Assembly (NCBI RefSeq): GCF_016908495.1
Contig: NZ_JAFBDZ010000001.1
Span: 1,178,001-1,242,000 of the forward strand
Length of the DNA: 64,000 nucleotides
Origin: Rossellomorea pakistanensis
Lineage (GTDB): Bacteria > Bacillota > Bacilli > Bacillales > Bacillaceae_B
Direction: 5' to 3'
The number at the start of each line of letters is the position of its first letter. Position 1 is the first letter of the stretch. Made by a program: the position numbers and the translations under genes. Under the pieces are notes generated by a model. The model saw only the letters and a program-made list of their open reading frames with translations. It was not told the DNA's origin and ran no database searches. This document shows positions 58,922 through 64,000 of the stretch, piece by piece.

Positions 58922-60238
58922 TTATTCAACTTCTCGAACTACAATCCGAGAGCCTTCCACCTTAACAATTTTCACTTTCTTATCCTGTCCGATATACCCA
59001 CCTTCTGTTACTGCATCTATTCTTTCATCCTCTAAAAGTATAGTTCCTGATGGGCGGAAAGGCGTTTTCGTAATTGCAATCTTACCTATTAATTCATGCC
59101 TATTCACATTAGAAACATAGCCACTTTCCGTATTGGTTGAGTCCTTTAGAATAATTTTGTTAAATAGTTTCATTTTTTTCCTGAACACCTTTACAAATAA
59201 AATCATGGCGATGATAGCAACAACGAAAGCGATTAATAAAGAAATTCCCATAGTCATAACATTGCCTCCTGCCATAAGTATACTACCTACTATTGCAGCA
59301 AGTCCTAAAATTCCAGCAATACCACCAGGCAGGAAAAATTCTGCTACAATTAACCCTACACCAATTAAAAAGAGAATTAGAGTCTCGTATCCGGCCAGAC
59401 CTGCTACATAATGACCGTAGAAAAAGAGGATCAATGATACAAGTCCTATCGAACCTGCTATCCCAAATCCAGGAGAATATAATTCTACCACTAGCCCTAA
59501 ACTTGCCAATGACAACAGGATTGGAACGACAATGGGATTGGTAATAAACCTTGCAAGCGTCTCTGCAAAAGTCTCATCAACTTTTTTGGTAGTGGCTTCA
59601 GCATAACCAAGAGTAGACAATAGTTCATCCATGCTCTTTACAGTCCCTTCAGAATATCCAACCTTTTCTGCAGAACTGGCGCTTAGAGTAAGCAATTCCC
59701 CTTTTTCAATCCCAAGCTCTTTTATCACCATTGAATCATCCGCCATTGCCATCGCATATTTTGGATCACGATCGCTTGTTTCAGCTGCACTTTTCATTGC
59801 AGATAGCCAGTAACTCTGAGCTTTTTTATCAGCTGCATTTCCATCACCAGTAATAATCGCTGCAGCCCCCATCTGACCATTTGGAACCATATAAATTTCA
59901 TCTGCATGTAATGAGATAAATGCTCCTGCTGACAATGCCCTGTCATTGACAAATGCCACAGTTTTAATCTCGGTATTATCCAAGAGTTTTGCAATACTTC
60001 CTGCAGCATCTACAGCTCCACCAGGTGTATCAATATCAAAAATGATAAGGTCTGCTCCATCACTTTCTGCATCGGAAATGGCGCGGTTTAAAAATGCATT
60101 TAACCCCTTTTCGACTTCTTTTTCTACTGGGACTATGTAAACTAGTGAGTCATTTGCATTTGTTCCTTCTGGAAATGGCTGATATAGAATGAGCCCTAAA
60201 ATAATGATAGCAATAACCTTTATGAAATGTTTCTTCAG
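58922..60238 (-). CDS. yqeZ: NfeD family membrane serine protease-like protein (YqeZ)
   Basis: NfeD protein of 438 residues with an N-terminal ClpP-like domain (VYIVPVEKEVEKGLNAFLNR, DIDTPGG, then FVNDRALSAGAFISLHADE), four to five membrane segments and a C-terminal OB-fold. The start must lie well upstream of the TTG at 59983: the frame is open back to 60238, where a CTG codon follows AAAGGAGGGGG by 5 bases and leads directly into a signal or membrane segment (FIKVIAIIILGLILYQ). No ATG, GTG or TTG is available there. It forms a pair with floA. Confidence 0.85.
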   Translation of the reverse strand: MKKHFIKVIAIIILGLILYQPFPEGTNANDSLVYIVPVEKEVEKGLNAFLNRAISDAESDGADLIIFDIDTPGGAVDAAGSIAKLLDNTEIKTVAFVNDRALSAGAFISLHADEIYMVPNGQMGAAAIITGDGNAADKKAQSYWLSAMKSAAETSDRDPKYAMAMADDSMVIKELGIEKGELLTLSASSAEKVGYSEGTVKSMDELLSTLGYAEATTKKVDETFAETLARFITNPIVVPILLSLASLGLVVELYSPGFGIAGSIGLVSLILFFYGHYVAGLAGYETLILFLIGVGLIVAEFFLPGGIAGILGLAAIVGSILMAGGNVMTMGISLLIAFVVAIIAMILFVKVFRKKMKLFNKIILKDSTNTESGYVSNVNRHELIGKIAITKTPFRPSGTILLEDERIDAVTEGGYIGQDKKVKIVKVEGSRIVVREVE

Positions 60239-60325
60239 ATGTTCCCCCTCCTTTCAGGCATGAAATGACTTACTATACTTACGATATTCGCCTAAAAAAG
60301 TTTCATTTTATTTAATATATTAAGA

Positions 60326-60444
60326 ATGTTTTCGTAAACAATGTTGTTATTTGAAAAAGAATTAGTTGGTTAGAGCGGAAGGATCTCACTTTCTGCGGGG
60401 CGGGGGGTGAGACTCCTCGTCGCCTTGCTCCTGCTTAGTTCTGT
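60326..60444 (+). repeat. Dispersed palindromic repeat, copy B (left end and core)
   Basis: About 119 bases like the left half of copy A: TTTTCGTAAACAATGTTGTT, then GTTGGTTAGAGCGGAAGG and GAGACTCCTCGTCGCCTTGC. The right half is absent. It lies upstream of nfeD on the far side of its start. Confidence 0.65.
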
Positions 60445-60521
60445 TGGAAATTGGGCTATATTCCTATTCTACTCTTAATCATAAAAATGATGAAGTCTAA
60501 TTCTTCTTAAAACAAAAATAA

Positions 60522-60556
60522 ACTGGGAAGTGATGATCACTTCCCAGTTTATTTTT
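60522..60556 (-). terminator. Terminator of rpsU-yqeY
   Basis: AAACTGGGAAGTG and CACTTCCCAGTTT pair perfectly; on the minus strand TATTTTTG follows. Confidence 0.75.
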
Positions 60557-61002
60557 TAAGATAAATGATGTTGAACAAGTTTGTTGACGAGAGCTCCATC
60601 TGCTTTCCCTTTAACCTTAGGCATGATTGCCCCCATCACTTTACCCATATCAGCTTTTGAAGAAGCACCAACTTCAGCTATCGTTTCTTGAACAATAGCA
60701 GAAACCTCTTCCTCAGAAAGCTGTTTAGGCATATATATGTCGACGTAAGTCAATTCAGTTCGAATTTTATCAGCAAGGTCTTCACGACCTGCATCTGTAA
60801 ATTCTTGGAGGGAGTCTTTCCGTTGCTTAACTTCGCGAGAAAGGACTGTCAACTCTTCATCTTCTGTAAGCTCTTGTTTCCCTAGCTTAATCGCCTCATT
60901 TTGCAATGCGGCTTTAACCATACGAATAACAGAGAGCTTGGCTTTTTCTTTATTTTTCATCGCTTGTTTCATATCATTATTTAAACGATCGAGAAGACTC
61001 AT
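60556..61002 (-). CDS. yqeY: GatB/YqeY domain protein YqeY
   Basis: A 148-residue protein of the YqeY family, related to the C-terminal domain of the GatB amidotransferase subunit: [19 protein letters not shown] at the start, [20 protein letters not shown], and [18 protein letters not shown]. It lies 15 bases after rpsU. Function unknown; possibly tRNA binding. Confidence 0.92.
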   Translation of the reverse strand: MSLLDRLNNDMKQAMKNKEKAKLSVIRMVKAALQNEAIKLGKQELTEDEELTVLSREVKQRKDSLQEFTDAGREDLADKIRTELTYVDIYMPKQLSEEEVSAIVQETIAEVGASSKADMGKVMGAIMPKVKGKADGALVNKLVQHHLS

Positions 61003-61016
61003 TGCTACACCCTCTC

Positions 61017-61190
61017 TTAGAACTTACGTTTTCTAGCGGCTTCAGATTTCTTCTTACGCTTTACGCTTGGCTTTTCATAGAACTCGCGCTTTCTGAATTC
61101 TTGCAAAGTTCCTGTTTTGGAAACTGAACGTTTGAAGCGACGAAGAGCATCTTCAAGCGATTCGTTTTTACGAACAACTGTTTTTGACAT
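61017..61190 (-). CDS. rpsU: 30S ribosomal protein S21
   Basis: S21 of 57 residues with the start at ATG 61190 ([20 protein letters not shown]) behind GGAGG; the C-terminus is basic ([12 protein letters not shown]) as usual. An in-frame ATG at 61214 would extend it by eight residues. It is preceded by a structured leader of about 180 bases and its own promoter. Confidence 0.97.
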   Translation of the reverse strand: MSKTVVRKNESLEDALRRFKRSVSKTGTLQEFRKREFYEKPSVKRKKKSEAARKRKF

Positions 61191-61373
61191 CTCTCTTTCC
61201 CTCCCTCCGAACACACTACACTTACATGTTCATTTAAAGAACGCTTGGCTAATGCCAATCCGTTAGAGCCCATATTGGTACCCTAAATGCTACCATTTGT
61301 AGCATCCCTACTTAATTTAGCAGGTACAGAAAGTGTGTATCTTTCTGGAATGGATTCTGAAAATCCATTTACT
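61191..61373 (-). promoter_or_regulatory. Structured 5' leader of rpsU
   Basis: Between the promoter and rpsU the transcript can form, from its 5' end, TGGATT/AATCCA (61351-61356 and 61362-61367), CAGAAAG/CTTTCTG (61327-61333 and 61341-61347), or alternatively GGTAC-CA-ATTTAG (61315-61327) with CTAAAT-GTACC (61278-61288) around GCTAC/GTAGC (61289-61303), and then TTGGC/GCCAA near 61248-61260. This density of stems suggests a regulatory leader. Confidence 0.5.
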
Positions 61374-61379
61374 TTGTAA

Positions 61380-61408
61380 ATTATAATATAAGCCTTTAAA
61401 TAGGTCAA
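61380..61408 (-). promoter_or_regulatory. Sigma-A promoter of rpsU
   Basis: On the minus strand TTGACC and TATAAT are spaced by exactly 17 bases. Confidence 0.75.
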
Positions 61409-61483
61409 CATTTTATCCACAATTCTAAAGATAAATAGACATGTCTCCTATCATCTCGCATACACTGTGATAGAGGTGAGGAC

Positions 61484-62407
61484 ATGCTTCCTATTCTATT
61501 CTTTATTCTTTTCATTGGAATATTCATTATAGGGATGACTTGGTTAAGAATCGGGTTATTTAATATTGCAAGTTCAAAAATGGAGGAATGGATTTACCGT
61601 TTGACGAACACCCCCATCAAAGGAATGATTGTCGGAATTGTTATCACAGCCATTCTTCAAAGCAGTTCTGCAGTCATGGTTCTTACTGTTGGACTTGCTA
61701 CATCCCGCTTAATTACTTTCAGACAAACAATAGGAATCATGCTTGGAGCCAATATTGGAACAACCTTTACTCTAGAAATTATTTCTTTAAAAATTGACTA
61801 CCTTATCATCCCGTTAATTCTTATTGGAGTCATTCTCTATTTACTACCTTTTCAAAAGTTAAAACCATTATCGTTAGTTTTTATTGGGATCAGTATGATT
61901 TTTTTATCTATGCAGGCATTTGAATGGGTGGCCACCCCACTAGCTGAGACGAACTGGGTTGAGGAAAAAATAATAGATATGAATTCAAGTATTCTTTTTT
62001 CAACAATCATTGGAGGAATATTAACGGCGATTATTCAGTCAAGTACTGTTGTAACTGGAATTGCCATGAGCTTCTTGGCTAGTGATATCATACAAATACA
62101 AACAGGTATTGCGATAATGCTCGGTGCTAATATTGGGACTTGTATTACCTCATTAATTGCTAGCATAGGTGGAGGAAAAGAAGCTAAACTGACGGCCTAT
62201 GCTCATATTTGGTTAAATATTATCGGAGTAGTTTGTTTCATCCCATTCATCCCTGCACTTTCAGAAATAGCTTCCTCCATGACAAATCAGACAGATGTCC
62301 AATTGGCACACGCGAGTCTATTATTTAATGTTATTTGTTCACTAGTAGCCCTTCCTTTTGCTCTCCCTTTTGGACGATTTATTGAATGGCTCCACAAAGG
62401 GAAATAA
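61484..62407 (+). CDS. yqeW: Na/Pi symporter-family protein YqeW
   Basis: A 307-residue Na/Pi-cotransporter II-related protein with two QSS repeats (AILQSSSAVMVLTVGLA and AIIQSSTVVTGIAMS) and GANIGTTFT and GANIGTCIT, but without the PhoU domain of the larger homologue at 22537. It probably moves phosphate with sodium; direct function not shown. Same length as I recall for B. subtilis YqeW. It is divergent from rpsU. Confidence 0.88.
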   Translation: MLPILFFILFIGIFIIGMTWLRIGLFNIASSKMEEWIYRLTNTPIKGMIVGIVITAILQSSSAVMVLTVGLATSRLITFRQTIGIMLGANIGTTFTLEIISLKIDYLIIPLILIGVILYLLPFQKLKPLSLVFIGISMIFLSMQAFEWVATPLAETNWVEEKIIDMNSSILFSTIIGGILTAIIQSSTVVTGIAMSFLASDIIQIQTGIAIMLGANIGTCITSLIASIGGGKEAKLTAYAHIWLNIIGVVCFIPFIPALSEIASSMTNQTDVQLAHASLLFNVICSLVALPFALPFGRFIEWLHKGK

Positions 62408-62656
62408 ACGACCCTAGGCAAGGGCACTCACTTAACATCTGCAGAAGTGTTCAAAACGTAGAACGATCCCATAATAAAAAAACCATCAAATACTCACTTT
62501 TAAAAATGCCTTTACTCAATCATGGATTTCAGCACTGTCTTTCCAGGAGCATAGGGGGCCGTCTCTCCCAAATACATGCCCTTAAAAAAAATCCACTTTG
62601 CTATGGGAGGGACTGACACCACGAACTTAAAGAATAAGTTGTTGCTTAATTCAAAA

Positions 62657-63328
62657 TTAATAATCCGAATCACTCGTTATCCCTTGAACGATTTGCACAC
62701 CAGAGCTTGCTCCGATCCTTGTTGCCCCTGCTTCTATCATATTCTTTGCATCCTCAACACTGCGAACCCCGCCTGAAGCTTTCACTCCTAGAGCGGGTCC
62801 AACTGTTTTTCGCATGAGAGCAATATCTTCCACAGTAGCTCCGCCTGTAGAGAAGCCAGTTGAAGTTTTCACGAAGTCTGCACCCGCTTTAACAGCCAAT
62901 TCACAAGCTCTTACTTTTTCTTCATCCGTTAATAGACAGGTTTCGATAATTACTTTTGTTAGCGCTTTTCCTTTTGCAGCAGCCACTACCGCCTGGATAT
63001 CCTGCTCTACTAACTCGTCATTTCCATCTTTTAGAGCACCAATATTAATGACCATGTCCACTTCAGTTGCACCATTTTCAATTGCATTTTTTGTTTCAAA
63101 TGCTTTTGTTTTAGCAGTACTTGCTCCTAATGGGAATCCGATAACCGTACATACTTTAACATCAGTTTCCGACAGAATTCCACTCGAGAATTTCACCCAT
63201 ACAGGATTAATACAAACAGATGCGAAGCCATATTCTTTTGCTTCCATACAAAGCTTTTCAACTTGTTCTTTTGTCGTTTCAGCTTTTAACAATGTATGGT
63301 CAATCATTTTTGCCAAATCATTACTCAT
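62657..63328 (-). CDS. deoC: Deoxyribose-phosphate aldolase
   Basis: Class I aldolase that cleaves deoxyribose-5-phosphate to acetaldehyde and glyceraldehyde-3-phosphate in nucleoside catabolism. From ATG 63328 ([15 protein letters not shown]) it has 223 residues like the B. subtilis enzyme; AAAGGAG is 11 bases upstream. The Schiff-base lysine lies in [14 protein letters not shown] and the second lysine in [10 protein letters not shown] longer in-frame start at 63424 is not typical. Single gene; no deo operon partners. Confidence 0.96.
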   Translation of the reverse strand: MSNDLAKMIDHTLLKAETTKEQVEKLCMEAKEYGFASVCINPVWVKFSSGILSETDVKVCTVIGFPLGASTAKTKAFETKNAIENGATEVDMVINIGALKDGNDELVEQDIQAVVAAAKGKALTKVIIETCLLTDEEKVRACELAVKAGADFVKTSTGFSTGGATVEDIALMRKTVGPALGVKASGGVRSVEDAKNMIEAGATRIGASSGVQIVQGITSDSDY

Positions 63329-63450
63329 TTTTACTATAACTCCTTTCAGCTTAAACGGTTGTTGGTCGTACACTCCAAGGGGTTCTATTGATAAATTATT
63401 CCCTAACTTTTGTGATAAAAACATTTTTGTTTATTCATTTTTATCTTAGC

Positions 63451-63582
63451 CTGTTTTCGTGTACATTGTTGTTATTAGAAAGGGCTTGGTTGCAGCGAAA
63501 GGATGCTCGCTTTCCGCTCCAACCAACCGTCTTACAAAAATTTATGTTCTTAAAAAACAACAAGCTTTTAGAAAACAGCCAT
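63451..63582 (+). repeat. Dispersed palindromic repeat, copy C (both ends, core deleted)
   Basis: Left end TTTTCGTGTACATTGTTGTT and GGTTGCAGCGAAAGGATGC, then directly the right end CTCCAACCAACCGTCTTAC, TTTATGTTCTTAAAAAACAA and TTTTAGAAAACAGCCAT. The GC-rich core present in copy A is missing, so this is an internal-deletion form of about 130 bases. Confidence 0.7.
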
Positions 63583-63631
63583 ATCTTAAATAGAACAACC
63601 GGAATCAAAAGATAGAAACTTTATATAAAAA

Positions 63632-63737
63632 AAGAGTTGATCATAAGAAAAGACTAGAAAATACACCAGCTAGAAAAGAGACTTTAATTTGATTCTTTTC
63701 TTTGATGTGATTCCACTCGTTTTTTAGATCAACCCAT
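63632..63737 (-). terminator. Long hairpin after the alpha-glucosidase gene
   Basis: On the minus strand GGGTTGATC pairs with GATCAACTC around a loop of about 85 bases that holds a second stem (AAGAAAAGA/TCTTTTCTT), and TTTTTTTAT follows. Confidence 0.45.
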
Positions 63738-63743
63738 TTAGGA

Positions 63744-64000
63744 TTAATTTATTTTATAAACACGTGCTTCATATGGCTGTAACGTTAAAGTGGTAGCTTC
63801 TTCCTTATCAACAGGATAATTATTTAATAACAGATTGCTACTATCTAATGTGCTTTCTTCAAATGTAAAAGTAGCCATGTCTTTAGAAAGATTTGTAACA
63901 ACAAGCATTTTCTCAAAATCATCTGTACGTGTATATGCGAATATCTGCTCATCCTTAGGAAGTAATAGATCATATTGTCCGTATGTGAACACTTCATGAT
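63744..64000 (-). CDS. Alpha-glucosidase (GH13) C-terminal part, cut by the window
   Basis: The final 85 or so residues of a GH13 alpha-glucosidase or trehalose-6-phosphate hydrolase: FTYGQYDLLLPKDEQIFAYT, then MLVVTNLSKDMATFTF and LTLQPYEARVYKIN are the beta-sandwich tail typical of that group. The frame is open to the window edge at 64000 and continues beyond it, so the active site is not visible. The exact substrate cannot be told. Confidence 0.8.
   Translation of the reverse strand, partial: HEVFTYGQYDLLLPKDEQIFAYTRTDDFEKMLVVTNLSKDMATFTFEESTLDSSNLLLNNYPVDKEEATTLTLQPYEARVYKIN

Larger units (their letters stand above)
63329..63743. other. Intergenic region with repeat copy C
   Basis: About 415 bases upstream of deoC. 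It contains repeat copy C and a long hairpin near the end of the alpha-glucosidase gene. No open frame of note. Confidence 0.5.

Noticed and set aside
61061..61273. Open frame on the minus strand covering rpsU
   Set aside because: It is a shifted frame over the conserved rpsU gene and its leader; no binding site of its own.
62600..62625. GGGACTGACACC stretch near the end of deoC as a repeat or terminator
   Set aside because: Only one copy seen in the window and no convincing stem before the T-run.

Overview
The window is AT-rich core chromosome of an endospore-forming Bacillaceae bacterium. Gene order matches, from memory, the B. subtilis yqeW-to-yqgP segment, read right to left: yqeW, rpsU-yqeY, nfeD(yqeZ)-floA-yqfB-yqfC-yqfD-phoH-yqfF-ybeY-dgkA-cdd-era-yqzL-recO, glycyl-tRNA synthetase, ccpN-yqfL, yqxD-dnaG-sigA, cccA, trmK-yqfO, ispH, yqfQ, cshB, nfo, yqfT, zur, yqfW, yqfX, ispG, yqfZ, yqgB, yqgC, sodA, yqgE, pbpA, pst operon, yqzC/yqzD, a glycosyltransferase locus, yqgN, rpmG, yqgO, gluP. 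Sporulation genes (spoVAF-like, yqfC, yqfD) support a spore former. No rRNA, tRNA, phage, IS transposase, CRISPR or defence genes were seen.

Layout. 1-6.6 kb: spoVAF-like gene, an unrecognised membrane-anchored protein, gluP, yqgO, a DUF92 protein, yqgN and rpmG. 6.6-11.3 kb: a four-gene glycan-type operon made of rebuilt modules: a GH57-like domain without its catalytic residues fused to a GT4 glycosyltransferase, a sugar nucleotidyltransferase fused to a leftover phosphohexomutase C-terminal domain, a DUF4912 protein and an unknown protein. 11.7-17.4 kb: yqzD-yqzC, phoU and pstBACS, with a textbook four-repeat PHO box before pstS. 17.5-28.9 kb: pbpA, yqgE, sodA, yqgC, a Na/Pi symporter, yqgB, a chemoreceptor, yqfZ and ispG. 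29-41 kb: yqfX, yqfW, zur-znuBC, nfo, cshB, yqfQ, ispH, trmK-yqfO, cccA and an acyl-CoA dehydrogenase. 41.8-49 kb: the sigA macromolecular synthesis operon, ccpN-yqfL and T-box-controlled glycyl-tRNA synthetase. 49-61.4 kb: recO to rpsU, a long leftward gene train. 61.5-64 kb: yqeW, deoC and the tail of an alpha-glucosidase cut by the window edge.

Themes. Phosphate uptake is represented three times (Pst, a NptA-type symporter with a PhoU domain, and YqeW). Zinc homeostasis is a zur-znuBC operon. Isoprenoid synthesis (ispG, ispH), DNA repair (nfo, recO), ribosome assembly (era, ybeY, rpsU, rpmG, cshB) and spore functions make up the rest. Many genes start with GTG or TTG, and nfeD appears to start with CTG.

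No wholly new multi-gene system is evident. The best leads are the degenerate-module glycan locus; a dispersed palindromic repeat family with four clear copies and one doubtful one; three structured or non-coding RNA candidates (before phoU, in the rpsU leader, and a promoter-plus-terminator unit before cdd); and a single-chain glycyl-tRNA synthetase sitting behind a T-box where B. subtilis has glyQ-glyS. All family assignments come from reading the sequences; no database search was run.
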